This document shows positions 1-8,449 of a stretch of DNA of 64,000 nucleotides, piece by piece; position 1 is the stretch's first letter; every line of letters starts with the position of its first letter. The DNA comes from Streptomyces sp. NBC_00539 (lineage in GTDB: Bacteria; Actinomycetota; Actinomycetes; Streptomycetales; Streptomycetaceae). The position numbers and the translations under genes were made by a program. Below the pieces are notes generated by a model. It saw only the letters and a program-made list of their open reading frames with translations. It was not told where the DNA came from and made no database searches. The DNA is taken from NCBI RefSeq assembly GCF_036346105.1, contig NZ_CP107811.1, positions 4,855,501-4,919,500 of the forward strand. Direction: 5' to 3'.

Positions 1-360
1 GTGGTCCCCGGGCTGGGCGTGCGGTGCGTGCTGCCGAACCCGTGGGTGACGGGCGGGGAGTCCTGCGAGCTGGCGCTCGCGCTGTGGGCGATCGGGGAGT
101 CGGACCGGGCGCTGGAGATCCTGCGCTCGATCGGGCACCTGCGCGCCGACAACGGCATGTACTGGACGGGCTACGTGTTCCAGGACGAGGCGGTCTGGCC
201 GGTCGAGCAGACGACCTGGACGGCGGGCTCGCTGCTGCTGGCCGTCGCCGCGCTCGGCGGCGACGAGGCGACGGGCGAGGTCTTCGGCGGCCTCTCGCTG
301 CCCGCCGGTCTCGAACCGGACTGCTGCGGCCGGGAACAGGACCAGACCCCGGCCGGCTGA
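1..360 (+). CDS. Prenyltransferase-like alpha/alpha-toroid protein, C-terminal part
   Basis: Only the last 119 codons are in the window; the frame is open at the left edge, so the GTG at base 1 is unlikely to be the true start. The fragment has helical hairpins with aromatic and acidic residues (GMYWTGYVF, VWPVEQTTWTAG) and ends shortly after a cysteine pair. I recognise this as the C-terminus of a streptomycete protein usually labelled prenyltransferase or squalene-cyclase-like, but an alpha/alpha-toroid glycosidase-type fold is equally possible. Substrate unknown. The next gene follows after 84 bases on the same strand with its own promoter. Confidence 0.5.
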   Translation: MVPGLGVRCVLPNPWVTGGESCELALALWAIGESDRALEILRSIGHLRADNGMYWTGYVFQDEAVWPVEQTTWTAGSLLLAVAALGGDEATGEVFGGLSLPAGLEPDCCGREQDQTPAG

Positions 361-444
361 GGGGCCTCGGGCAGGTAAGGGCCGGGTGGTAAGGGCCGGG
401 TAGCAGCTGCGCCCCTATACGCCCGGGTCCTTATACTTCGGCGC

Positions 445-963
445 ATGCAGTCCGTGACGATCAGACGCGCCCTCGCCCAGGACGCGGAGCGCCTCACCGC
501 GCTGGTCCAGGAGTCCGGGGCCTACTCGGGTGCGTACGCCTCGATCATCTCCGGCTACCGGGTCACGGCCGACTACATCGCCCGGCACGAGGTCTTCGTG
601 GCCGTCGGCCCGGACGGGCGGGTGCTCGGCTTCTACGCCCTCGTCCTGGACCCGCCGGAGCTGGACCTGGCGTTCGTGGCGGACGAGGCGCAGGGCGCGG
701 GCGTCGGACGGCTCCTGGTGCAGCACATGAAGGGACGTGCCCGGGAGGCCGGTCTGTCCGGCGTGCGGGTCGTGGCGCATCCCCCGGCGGAGGAGTTCTA
801 CCGGCGCCTGGGGGCGCGGCGGGTGGGCGTGGTGCCACCGACGCCGCCGAGGATCGGCTGGGAGCGCCCGGAGCTGTGGTTCGACACGGGCGCCGGAACG
901 CCGGCGGCCGCCACTTCGGACGTGGCGGCGGCCGGGGGAGGGTCCCGGGGTCAGCGGCGGTAG
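445..963 (+). CDS. GNAT family N-acetyltransferase
   Basis: This 172-residue protein is a single GNAT domain, predicted to move an acetyl group from acetyl-CoA to an amine. The acetyl-CoA pyrophosphate loop is visible as DEAQGAGVGRLLV near residues 80-92, preceded by the strand LDLAFVADE and followed by the helix AREAGLSGVRVVAHP and the closing strand FYRRLGARRVG. A TATACT -10 element lies about 7 bases before the ATG, suggesting a leaderless transcript. The end overlaps the convergent membrane-protein gene by 13 bases. Substrate not deducible. Confidence 0.85.
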   Translation: MQSVTIRRALAQDAERLTALVQESGAYSGAYASIISGYRVTADYIARHEVFVAVGPDGRVLGFYALVLDPPELDLAFVADEAQGAGVGRLLVQHMKGRAREAGLSGVRVVAHPPAEEFYRRLGARRVGVVPPTPPRIGWERPELWFDTGAGTPAAATSDVAAAGGGSRGQRR

Positions 964-1250
964 AGCCAGCCCGAGACGACGTGACCGATGAAGAGGTAGA
1001 CCACCGCCGCCAGGCCGTAGCCGACCACCACCTGGACCCACTCGCGGTCGAAGGTGAACAGGTCGTACGACCAGCCGGCGAGCCAGGTCGCGGCGTCGTG
1101 GACGAAGTCGACGAACGCGTTACCCCGGTTGGCGTCCAGCAGGTAGAGCAGGATCCACAGGCCGATCACGAAAGCCAGCACGTCGGCCAGGACGGCGACG
1201 GCCCGGCCCAGGCCGCTACCTCGGGCAGGTGCTCTGGTGTATGTCCGCAT
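951..1250 (-). CDS. Small conserved membrane protein
   Basis: A 99-residue protein starting MRTYTRAPARG. Two hydrophobic segments are visible: AVLADVLAFVIGLWILLYLL (about residues 19-38) and VVVGYGLAAVVYLFIGHVV (about 75-93), separated by a short acidic and aromatic loop. The open frame extends to 1361, but the basic N-terminus before the first helix fits an inner-membrane protein best when started at 1250. I recognise it only as a conserved streptomycete hypothetical protein. It is convergent with, and overlaps, the acetyltransferase gene. Confidence 0.7.
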   Translation of the reverse strand: MRTYTRAPARGSGLGRAVAVLADVLAFVIGLWILLYLLDANRGNAFVDFVHDAATWLAGWSYDLFTFDREWVQVVVGYGLAAVVYLFIGHVVSGWLYRR

Positions 1251-1363
1251 GTCCCGCGTCTTGCCGCCGCGGGGCGCGACAAACCCCGAACGGGTCCCCC
1301 GAGTAGCGCAGTCGCGCGGTCCGGGCGAGGCTGCGGAGGACACCTCAGTCCCCGGAGGCAACC

Positions 1364-2011
1364 GTGTCCCACCCCACCACTTCCGTCCGAATCCGCCGCG
1401 CCCTGACGGCGGCCCTGCTGTCCTGCGCGCTCTTGGCCGGTGCGACCGCCTGTGGTTCCGGCGGTGGCTCCGGCACGGTCACCGCGAGCCAGAACGACGA
1501 CGTCTCGGTCGCCGTGGCCGCCTTCGCGGAGGCCGAGGGAGCAGCCGCGGCAGCCGACGCCCGGGCCGCCGCCGCCGAGCCGACGCCCAGTACCTCCGCC
1601 GAGCGGCAGAAGTTCGCCAAGACCCGCTTCGTCGCCAACGCCGGTCTCGCGGCCGGGGCGACCTACCAGTGGATCATCAAGCCCTACAAGGCGGGCAAGT
1701 TCAAGAAGGGCGCCAAGGGGCGCACGTTCGCGCTCGTCAAGGCCGGCCTGGCCGGTGCCTTCGCCTACAACCGGCTCAAGGCGGCCGTCAACAACGCCAA
1801 GGGCGACCCGCTGCTGTCGAAGGCGGTGGCCCCGCTCACCGCGGGCATCGAGTCCCTCAAGGGCCTCGGTTCCAAGCTCCGCAAGGGCGACGCGAACGAC
1901 GCGGACGTCACCAACTTCCAGAACGTGATCGGCGGCGTCAAGGACGCGGGCCAGAGCGCCGGAGCCCCCGTCCAGGACCAGGTCCCGAGCCTGTCCCAGC
2001 TGCGCGGCTAG
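1364..2011 (+). CDS. Putative secreted lipoprotein
   Basis: A 215-residue protein with a GTG start. The N-terminus is a lipoprotein signal: basic SVRIRR, a hydrophobic run LTAALLSCALLAGA, then TACGSGG with the candidate lipid-modified cysteine at about residue 30. The mature part has an alanine-rich helical stretch (residues 45-70), a lysine-rich segment (KPYKAGKFKKGAKGR) and amphipathic helices that could lie on the cell surface. No enzymatic motif is seen. It stands alone, and its function is unknown. Confidence 0.7.
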   Translation: MSHPTTSVRIRRALTAALLSCALLAGATACGSGGGSGTVTASQNDDVSVAVAAFAEAEGAAAAADARAAAAEPTPSTSAERQKFAKTRFVANAGLAAGATYQWIIKPYKAGKFKKGAKGRTFALVKAGLAGAFAYNRLKAAVNNAKGDPLLSKAVAPLTAGIESLKGLGSKLRKGDANDADVTNFQNVIGGVKDAGQSAGAPVQDQVPSLSQLRG

Positions 2012-2118
2012 GGCGTCCCTTCCGGATCCCGCCGTAGGCGGCGCCCCGGCGGGCGGGGGCAACAGCCCCGGCCCGCCCCGGCGTCGCTCTGTCACACCCC
2101 CCTCGTAGAGTCGGGAGG

Positions 2119-3630
2119 GTGAACCGAGACGACGCCCCCCACCCGACGGACGCAACCGGACTGCTCCGGGACGTACACGCCCGGCTGCTCCCCGTGGACG
2201 CGTTCACCCCCGAGCTCGCCGGGGCCATGCGCTACGCGCGCGTGGTCGCCGACGGGCTCGTCTTCGCGTACGCCCTGGACGGTCCCACCAGCGTGCGGAT
2301 CCTCACCGACCACGACGTGGAGCGCGTCGGTCTCCAGGAGCTGGGGCGGGCGGGGTACGCCAACCTGATGCGCGTACCCGTCGAGTACGCGCAAGTGCCC
2401 GGACGGGAAGGGGCCCGGCTGCACTCCGTGTACGGAGACTCCCACTTCGTCGCCAGCAAGGCGCTGTTCCTGTCCGAAGTGGCCCGGCAGGTCACCGGCG
2501 AGCCACTCCCGGACGCCGGCGCCCTCGTCGTCCTGCCCAGCCGGCACAACCTCGTGTACCACCCGATCGGCGACGGATCGGTGGTCGACGCGCTCAACAC
2601 CCTCGCCGAGTACGCGTGGGGGGCCCACGCCGACGGGCCGGGCGAGCTGTCGCCGCGGGTCTACTGGTGGCACGAGGGCGGACTCACGTCGCTCACCGTC
2701 ATCGACGAGGACACCCGCACCCTCTCCGTCCAGCCGCCGCCGCGACTGCTGGGCCTGATGAAGGGCCTGGTCCGTCTGGACCGCGCGGGCCGGCTCGCCA
2801 CCCCCGCCACGGCCGACGCCCCCGACGTCGACCAACTCACTTGCGCCACCGCCGAGTCGTTGGGCCGTCTCGCCGAGGACCCGGCAGGGCTGGGCGACGC
2901 CTTCGGCTCCGCCCTCGCGCTCGCCCACGCCCACTGCGCCGCCGATCCCGACGCGTCGTGGATCGACACCTGGGACGCCTGGGCCACCGCCGTGCAGCTC
3001 GGCTCGGCGCTGTTCGCCGGCGCGCAGCCGCAGGAGTGCCGGCTGGGCGAGGACCTCGTCAGGGAGCTGCCCGAGACGCCCGCCGAACCGCCCGCGGACG
3101 TCCGCGCCTGGCTCGACGCCCTGTACCTCGCGATCGTGTGCCGCCAGCACGAGCGGATCGGCCGGCTGTGCCAGGTGCCCATGGCGAGGCTGCGCGAGGA
3201 CGACTCGGTGGACGAGTACGTCCTGCACTGGGCGGACACGCTGCGGACCTACTTCTCCCGAGGGCCCATGGACGACGTCGTGGACAAGCTGCTCGCCACG
3301 ATGGAGGCGTCCCTGCCCGAAGCGCTGGCGCACGCGCCGAAGGACTTCGTGAACCGGGTGGACTACCAGCCGGTCGCCCTCTTCCACCGCCTCGTCGCGG
3401 GTGACCCGGAGGCCTTCGCCGCGGCGCTGGCCGAGGCCCTCTCGGAGCACGGCGGCTACTGGGGTGGGTCGGGGGCGCCGCGCGCCCGGCTGGCGCTGGG
3501 GCCGCTCGCGATGGCGAGCCTCGCCTACGACCGGGGGTTCCCGGTCGATCCGAAGCAGCCGTACTTGCCGGCCTGCCTGCTCAACCGGGAACGGATAGAG
3601 ACCATCCCCGACGCCGGGGTGCCCGCGTAG
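2119..3630 (+). CDS. UPF0354 (DUF1444)-like / Imm49 two-domain protein
   Basis: A 503-residue, GTG-started protein in two parts. Residues about 25-215 resemble the UPF0354/DUF1444 (YtpQ) family: a YALD strand, a region like NLMRVPVEY, and a block GALVVLPSRHNLVYHPIGDG. Residues about 235-503 resemble the Imm49 immunity family: helical repeats with IVCRQHERIGRLCQ, PVALFHRLVAGDPEAF, and the C-terminal pattern LASLAYDRG..YLPACLLN. Imm49 members are predicted antidotes to polymorphic toxins, but no toxin gene is adjacent. TAGAGT about 10 bases before the GTG suggests a leaderless mRNA. Family assignment is from memory of motif patterns. Confidence 0.65.
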   Translation: MNRDDAPHPTDATGLLRDVHARLLPVDAFTPELAGAMRYARVVADGLVFAYALDGPTSVRILTDHDVERVGLQELGRAGYANLMRVPVEYAQVPGREGARLHSVYGDSHFVASKALFLSEVARQVTGEPLPDAGALVVLPSRHNLVYHPIGDGSVVDALNTLAEYAWGAHADGPGELSPRVYWWHEGGLTSLTVIDEDTRTLSVQPPPRLLGLMKGLVRLDRAGRLATPATADAPDVDQLTCATAESLGRLAEDPAGLGDAFGSALALAHAHCAADPDASWIDTWDAWATAVQLGSALFAGAQPQECRLGEDLVRELPETPAEPPADVRAWLDALYLAIVCRQHERIGRLCQVPMARLREDDSVDEYVLHWADTLRTYFSRGPMDDVVDKLLATMEASLPEALAHAPKDFVNRVDYQPVALFHRLVAGDPEAFAAALAEALSEHGGYWGGSGAPRARLALGPLAMASLAYDRGFPVDPKQPYLPACLLNRERIETIPDAGVPA

Positions 3631-3742
3631 GCCCTGTCCGGGGCCGCGCCGCGCCTCCCGCCCGGCGGTCCCGCGAGCCGCTCGCGGAGGGGACCCGTTG
3701 CGGACGGGAGCCACGCGGCCGGACCGCTCTTAGGATGAGCGG

Positions 3743-4123
3743 ATGTTCGGATTCCTCTTCCTTGCCGTCGTCGCCGCCGTGACCGGGTGGCTGGTCCGGC
3801 GCGCGCAGCGCCGGCGGGCGGTGGCCGGCTCCCCCGCCGGCCTCCCCTGCATGGCCCGCCACCCGGCCGGCCGGGGACGCTGGCGGTCCGGCCGGGTGTA
3901 CGTCGACCAGGGCGCGGCGCGCTGGCGCCCGCGCCGGGGTCCGGCCGTCGACCTGACCGGTGCCCGCGCCACCGCCGTGCGGCCGCCCTCGGTACGGGAG
4001 GGCCTGTCCATCAACCCCGGCTCCCGCATCGTCACCTGCACCCCCGCGGCCGGCCCGGCCATCGAGATCGCCGTGATGCCGCTGGACCTTCGGGAGCTGC
4101 TGGCCGCGGTACCGGAGGCCTAG
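3743..4123 (+). CDS. DUF2550-like single-pass membrane protein
   Basis: A 126-residue protein with one N-terminal transmembrane helix (GFLFLAVVAAVTGWLV) followed by an arginine-rich stretch (RRAQRRRA), so the remainder should be cytoplasmic. The soluble part is beta-rich (GRWRSGRVYVDQGAARWRPRRG) and resembles the DUF2550 fold found in actinobacteria. TAGGAT eight bases before the ATG suggests leaderless expression. The stop codon overlaps the stop of the convergent LLM oxidoreductase by 4 bases. Function unknown. Confidence 0.65.
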   Translation: MFGFLFLAVVAAVTGWLVRRAQRRRAVAGSPAGLPCMARHPAGRGRWRSGRVYVDQGAARWRPRRGPAVDLTGARATAVRPPSVREGLSINPGSRIVTCTPAAGPAIEIAVMPLDLRELLAAVPEA

Positions 4124-5130
4124 GTGTTGAGTTCCGCGAGGACGCGCAGGGTGTGTGGGTCGGGGGCGGTGAGGAGGAGGTCGGTGACCGGGCCCTTGCG
4201 CCAGAGGTCGAGGCGCTCCGCGATCCGCTCGCGCGGCCCGATCAGGGAGATCTCGTCCGCGAACGCGTCGGGGACCGCGAGCACCGCCTCCTCCTTGCGC
4301 CCGGCGAGGAACAGGTCCTGGATGCGGCGGGCTTCCTCCTCGTAGCCCATCCGGGCCATCAGGTCGGCGTGGAAATTGCGGGCCGCGTGGCCCATGCCCC
4401 CGATGTAGAAGCCGAGCATCGCCTTCACCGGGAGCAGCCCTTCCGCGACGTCGTCGCAGACCTTGGCGCGGGCCATCGGCGCGATCATGAAGCTCTCGGG
4501 GAGCGCCGTCAGGGAAGCCCGGTAGACGTCGGTGCGGGTCGGCGACCAGTACAGGGGGAGCCAGCCGTCCGCGATCCGGGTCGTCTGGGCGATGTTTTTC
4601 GGACCCTCCGCACCGAGCAGGACGGGCAGGTCCGCGCGCAGCGGGTGGGTGATCGGCTTGAGGGCCTTGCCGGTGCCCGTGCCGTCGGGCCCGCGGTACG
4701 GGTGGCTGTGGAAGCGGCCGTCGAGGGCGACGGGCGCCTCGCGGCGCAGCACCTGGCGGACGACGTTCACGTACTCCCGGGTGGCGGTGAGCGGGCTCGC
4801 GGGGAACGGGCGCCCGTACCAGCCCTCCACCACCTGCGGCCCCGACAGGCCGAGCCCCAGCATCATCCGGCCGCCCGAGAGGTGGTCCAGGGTCAGGGCG
4901 TGCATGGCGGTGGCGGTGGGGCTGCGGGCGGCCATCTGCGCCAGGGCGGTACCGAGCCGGATGCGGGAGGTGTGCGCGGCGATCCAGGTCAGCGGGGTAA
5001 AGGCGTCCGACCCCCAGGCCTCGGCCGTCCACACCGAGTCGTACCCGAGCCGCTCGGCCTCCGTCGCGAGGGCGAGGTGGTCCGGGCCGGGGCCGCGGCC
5101 CCAGTAGCCGAGTGCGAGTCCCAGGCGCAT
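4120..5130 (-). CDS. LLM class F420-dependent oxidoreductase
   Basis: A 336-residue luciferase-like (LLM) flavin/F420 oxidoreductase. It opens with MRLGLALGYWG, then AEAWGSDAFTPLTWIAAHTSRIRLGTALAQ and LDHLSGGRMMLGLGLSGPQ, the usual TIM-barrel segments binding the deazaflavin. The C-terminal part (GPRERIAERLDLWRK..VTDLLL) matches the family. Such enzymes reduce or oxidise lipids, sugars or xenobiotics with F420H2; substrate unknown. A perfect 17-bp palindrome lies 46 bases upstream, of the same type as upstream of the acyl-CoA dehydrogenase and MaoC operons, which suggests a role in the same catabolic programme. An F420:NADPH reductase is encoded at 45039-45743. Confidence 0.88.
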   Translation of the reverse strand: MRLGLALGYWGRGPGPDHLALATEAERLGYDSVWTAEAWGSDAFTPLTWIAAHTSRIRLGTALAQMAARSPTATAMHALTLDHLSGGRMMLGLGLSGPQVVEGWYGRPFPASPLTATREYVNVVRQVLRREAPVALDGRFHSHPYRGPDGTGTGKALKPITHPLRADLPVLLGAEGPKNIAQTTRIADGWLPLYWSPTRTDVYRASLTALPESFMIAPMARAKVCDDVAEGLLPVKAMLGFYIGGMGHAARNFHADLMARMGYEEEARRIQDLFLAGRKEEAVLAVPDAFADEISLIGPRERIAERLDLWRKGPVTDLLLTAPDPHTLRVLAELNT

Positions 5131-5175
5131 GTGCGGCCCCCCGTGAGTCCCCGGTGGGCCCCCGGCGGGCGCGCA

Positions 5176-5192
5176 CCTGACGCTGCGTCAGG
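5176..5192. promoter_or_regulatory. Palindrome CCTGACGCTGCGTCAGG, predicted operator
   Basis: Perfect 8-bp arms around one base. It contains CTGAC-N5-GTCAG, the arrangement also found at 10294-10308 and 16754-16768. On the minus strand a TACAGT -10 hexamer (5195-5200) immediately precedes it, so the palindrome would cover the transcription start of the LLM oxidoreductase gene. Confidence 0.6.
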
Positions 5193-5205
5193 AGACTGTA
5201 GGCCA

Positions 5206-5237
5206 ACGGCCCCCCGCCCGGAAGGGCGAGGGGCCGT
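5206..5237 (-). terminator. Hairpin terminator downstream of DUF5336 gene
   Basis: ACGGCCCC and GGGGCCGT arms, extended by CGCCC/GGGCG, form a stem around GGAA. It lies 18 bases beyond the stop of the 5255-6061 gene and upstream of the LLM gene promoter. There is no clear U-tract, as is usual in this genus. Confidence 0.55.
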
Positions 5238-5254
5238 CGGGAGGCGACCGGAGG

Positions 5255-6061
5255 CTATCCGCGCTGGATGCCGGAGGTGTCGTTCAGGACGCCGCGACGG
5301 CCGTCCTGGGTCTGGGCGATCAGGGTGGCTTCGCCGCGCTGCTCGACGGCCAGGTACCAGGTGCCGGGCGCGAGTTCGGCGATCGGGGTGTGCGAGCCGT
5401 CCTCCGGGAAGAGCGGCCGGGCCACCGGGACGGCGAACCAGAACGGGGAGAAGTCCGCCGCCGGGCCGGGGGCCGGGGTCTGGGCCGCGTCCTGCGGGCC
5501 GGGGGCGGGCGTCGGAGTGCCGCCGTACGGCGGGACGGGCTGCGGCGTGGACCCGTACGGCTGCTGCTGGGCGCCCGGGTAGCCGTACCCGGCGCCGGGC
5601 TGACCGCCGAAGGGCGGGACGGCGGCCGGACGCGGCTCGGGGACGAGCTGACCGGCCAGCGCGGGGATCTTCGGCCCGGCGACGGCCACACCGGCCAGCG
5701 CGAGGGCCGCGAGGAAGGACAGGATGCAGCCGGCGCCGAGGTCCGCCCTGGCCGGGCAGACGATCAGCGACCACAGGGCGTTCCAGGCGGCCGCGACGGC
5801 GAGCACCGTACCCCAGGCGGCCAGGGGCAGACCGAGGACCTTGCGGGACTCCGGCTGGAAGCGGGCGGAGATGAGCAGCCCCGCCGCGACGAAGCCGAGC
5901 AGGAAGATCGCGGGCAGGGCCAGGCCGCTGTAGTCGGTGTTCCACACGCTCGGCATGTCGGCGCCGGTGACGGAGTAGAAATCGAGGAACGAGGCGATGA
6001 ACAGCAGCACCGCTGCTCCGATCACCACGCCGTCGCCTCGAGTGAGGGAGCGGATGTTCAC
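5255..6061 (-). CDS. DUF5336-like membrane protein with proline/glycine-rich linker
   Basis: A 268-residue protein with a GTG start at 6061 preceded by AAGGACACC. Residues 1-125 contain about four transmembrane helices (VVIGAAVLLFIASFLDFY, LALPAIFLLGFVAAGLLI, LPLAAWGTVLAVAAAWNALW, ILSFLAALALAGVAVAG). Residues 130-205 are a P/G/Q/Y-rich disordered linker, and residues 210-268 form a small beta domain ending near NDTSGIQRG. The topology suggests a sensor or scaffold with a soluble tail. Function unknown. Confidence 0.65.
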   Translation of the reverse strand: MNIRSLTRGDGVVIGAAVLLFIASFLDFYSVTGADMPSVWNTDYSGLALPAIFLLGFVAAGLLISARFQPESRKVLGLPLAAWGTVLAVAAAWNALWSLIVCPARADLGAGCILSFLAALALAGVAVAGPKIPALAGQLVPEPRPAAVPPFGGQPGAGYGYPGAQQQPYGSTPQPVPPYGGTPTPAPGPQDAAQTPAPGPAADFSPFWFAVPVARPLFPEDGSHTPIAELAPGTWYLAVEQRGEATLIAQTQDGRRGVLNDTSGIQRG

Positions 6062-6201
6062 GTCTTAGGTGTCCTTCTCGGTCTCGGTCGTCTCGTGGTG
6101 CCGCGGTCGCAGATCAGAGCTGGAGCGGGGCGGGCGGCACCATGGTACGGAGGTTTCCCGTGGCCGAGAGGGCCGGGGCGGCGGGTGGCCCCGGAGGGGG
6201 A

Positions 6202-7185
6202 CTACCCGCCCAGGAAGCCGACGATACCGTCCGCGATGCCCTGCGCTGCTTTCTGGCGCCACTGCGGATTCGTCAACTGCGCCGCGTCCTTGCTGTCACG
6301 CATGTTGCCGCATTCGATGAACACCTTGGGCCGGGTTGAGAGGTTCAGTCCGCCCAGATCGTCACGGATCACCAAACCGGTGCCGCCGCCGAGGTAGTTG
6401 GCCGGGCTCGATCCCGTCGTACGGGCGAAGTTCCTCGCGATGCGTTCGCCGAGGAGCCGGGAGGGTTCCACGATCTTGGCGGTGTCCGCCTTCCCGCCCT
6501 TGACCTCGGCGGGGAGGATCACGTGGTAGCCGCGGTTGCCCTCGGAGACGCCGTCCGCGTGGACCGAGACTACGGCGTCGGCCTTCGCCTCGTTGCCGAT
6601 GCGGGCCCGCTCGTCGATGCAGGGACCCCAGGCGCGGTCCGTCTCGTGCGTGAACACCACCTTGAGGCCCTTGGCCTCCAGGAGGGTGCGCAGCCGACGG
6701 GACACGTCCATGGTGAAGTCGGCTTCCATGTAGCCCGAGTTGGTGGTGGTGCCGGTGGTGTCGCACTCCTTGCGGTTGGTGCCGATGTCCACCTCGCGGT
6801 CGATCTCGGTGGTGTGGTCGAAGTTGCCGGTGTTGTGGCCGGGGTCGACGACCACGGTCCGGCCGGCCAGTGGGCTCCCCGCGGGCGGCTGCGCGGAGGA
6901 GGCCGTGCCGGAGCGGCCGGCACCGGTGGGGGTGGCGCCGGCAGCGGTGTTCGGTTTGCCGTCCAGGCCGGTGGCGTGGGAGGCGGGCAGCGGGGCGGCG
7001 GCCGGGGGCGGCTGCCCGTCGTGCCCGGACCCGGTCAGCGCCTGGGTCAGCACCCAGGCCGCCAGGGCGGCCGGGACGAGGGACGCGGCCGCGATGGTGA
7101 GGGCGGACCGGCGCATGAACCAGCGCCGGTCCGGACTGATCGAAGAGGCGGATTCCGGGGGCGGGGGACTGTCGTCGTAGCGCAC
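6202..7185 (-). CDS. N-acetylmuramoyl-L-alanine amidase (Amidase_3)
   Basis: A 327-residue protein, GTG start. After a cytoplasmic N-terminus containing RRWFMRR there is one membrane or signal segment (LTIAAASLVPAALAAWVLTQ) and a Ser/Pro/Gly linker. Residues about 110-327 are a zinc-dependent Amidase_3 domain that cleaves peptidoglycan amide bonds. Zinc and catalytic positions appear as VVVDPGHN (His), GYMEADFTMDV (Glu), VVSVHADG (His) and FIECGNMR (catalytic Glu), so the enzyme looks intact. The region upstream holds three direct repeats that may regulate it. Confidence 0.88.
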   Translation of the reverse strand: MRYDDSPPPPESASSISPDRRWFMRRSALTIAAASLVPAALAAWVLTQALTGSGHDGQPPPAAAPLPASHATGLDGKPNTAAGATPTGAGRSGTASSAQPPAGSPLAGRTVVVDPGHNTGNFDHTTEIDREVDIGTNRKECDTTGTTTNSGYMEADFTMDVSRRLRTLLEAKGLKVVFTHETDRAWGPCIDERARIGNEAKADAVVSVHADGVSEGNRGYHVILPAEVKGGKADTAKIVEPSRLLGERIARNFARTTGSSPANYLGGGTGLVIRDDLGGLNLSTRPKVFIECGNMRDSKDAAQLTNPQWRQKAAQGIADGIVGFLGG

Positions 7186-7253
7186 GTCGCGATGCTAGAC
7201 CGGCCCCGCCCCGGGAGGCCGGAGCTGGGCCATCCGAGGGCGTGGTCTGTTTA

Positions 7254-7294
7254 TATGCCCGAGAGTTGTATGCCCGAGGAGTTGTATGCCCGAG
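7254..7294. repeat. Three direct repeats TATGCCCGAG, 15-16 bp spacing
   Basis: TATGCCCGAG occurs at 7254-7263, 7269-7278 and 7285-7294; the last two copies extend to GTTGTATGCCCGAG. They lie 70-110 bases upstream of the amidase start and just after the hydrolase stop. The A/T-containing units contrast with the surrounding GC-rich DNA, which suggests a tandem activator site rather than chance. Confidence 0.5.
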
Positions 7295-7326
7295 GGCCGC
7301 AACGGCCCGAGGTGCAAGGCGCCGCA

Positions 7327-8388
7327 TCACGCCCGGGGCGGGGCGAGCAGGCGGCGGAGCCAGCGGGTGCGGGCGTCGCGGGCGTCCCGGGTGAGGGCCG
7401 CTCGCGGTGCCAAGGAGTCGAAGCCGTGGCAGGCACCGGGCCACACGTGCAGCTCGGCCCGGCCGCCGGCCTGCCATATCGCGTTCGCGTAGGCCACGCC
7501 CTCGTCCCGCAAGACCTCCGCCGATCCGACCTCGACGTAGGCCGCGGGAAGCCGGGAAAGGTCCGTGGCACGGGCCGGGGCCGCATAGGGCGGCAGGTCC
7601 GCGGCGCCGTAGCGGTCGCCCAGCGCCGCCTTCCACACCGTCTCGTTGGAGGCGGGGTCCCACACGTCGTGGCCGGCCGGCCGGTGACCGGAGAAGGTGC
7701 TGCCGCGGTCGTCCAGCATCGGGGACAGCAGCAGTTGCCCCAACGGGCGGGGCCCGGCACCGCCCCGGTCGCGGACCAGCAGGGCGAGGGCCGCGGCGAG
7801 CCCGGCGCCGGCGCTCTTGCCGCCGATGACGATGCGGTCCGCGTCGATGCCCAGTACGCCGGCGTGGCCGGCCGCCCAGACGAGCCCGGCGTAGCAGTCC
7901 TCCAGCGGTCCCGGGTACTGCGTCCGGGGCGCCAGCCGGTACTCGACCGAGATGACGGCCAGTTCCAGGGGGAGGACCCACTCGCGCAGGATCCGCGGCA
8001 GCACGGACCAGGCGTTGCCCATGACCAGGCCGCCCCCGTGCATGTAGTACAGCAGCGGCAGCGGCCGCCCGGCGAGCCCGGCCGGCCGCGCGCTGACGAG
8101 CGTGACCTCCGGGCCGTCCGGCGGTCCTGGCACCCGGAGTTCCGCCACCTCGAAACGCCCGTCTGCGCCCAGCTCCTCGACCGTCGGCCTGGGCCGCCGT
8201 GCGGCATCCCGCCGCTGCCGGTCCGCAAGGTTCGCCGGGGTGAGTGGCTCCGGCGCCCGCGACCCGTTCGCCGCCAGTGCGGCGCCCAGTTCGGGGTCGA
8301 GGGGCGGCGCGGCCCGCGGCGCCGGCCCACGGCGGCGCTCACCCGTGGCCGGGACGCTGCCGCGCCGGACGCCCTCCCCTGAACCCAT
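7327..8388 (-). CDS. Alpha/beta hydrolase (HSL-type lipase/esterase)
   Basis: A 353-residue esterase of the hormone-sensitive lipase family. The oxyanion-hole motif is seen as YMHGGGLVMG, the nucleophile elbow as GGKSAGAGLAA (Ser), the acid region as VLRDEGVAYAN (Asp) and the catalytic histidine as GACHGFDSL, in the expected order. The N-terminal roughly 100 residues form the lid. The N-terminus (MGSGEGVRRGSVPATGERRRG) looks disordered, so the true start could be slightly downstream. It would hydrolyse short acyl esters; substrate unknown. Confidence 0.85.
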   Translation of the reverse strand: MGSGEGVRRGSVPATGERRRGPAPRAAPPLDPELGAALAANGSRAPEPLTPANLADRQRRDAARRPRPTVEELGADGRFEVAELRVPGPPDGPEVTLVSARPAGLAGRPLPLLYYMHGGGLVMGNAWSVLPRILREWVLPLELAVISVEYRLAPRTQYPGPLEDCYAGLVWAAGHAGVLGIDADRIVIGGKSAGAGLAAALALLVRDRGGAGPRPLGQLLLSPMLDDRGSTFSGHRPAGHDVWDPASNETVWKAALGDRYGAADLPPYAAPARATDLSRLPAAYVEVGSAEVLRDEGVAYANAIWQAGGRAELHVWPGACHGFDSLAPRAALTRDARDARTRWLRRLLAPPRA

Positions 8389-8449
8389 ACGGCACAGCCA
8401 ACCACACCGCCGGGCGCTAGCGGAGCCGGACGGGGCGCCGCCCGCACGC

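Noticed and set aside
2092-3714. 540-residue open frame antisense to the UPF0354/Imm49 gene
   Set aside because: Gly/Arg/Val-rich composition with no motif; a mirror of the coding strand's codon bias.
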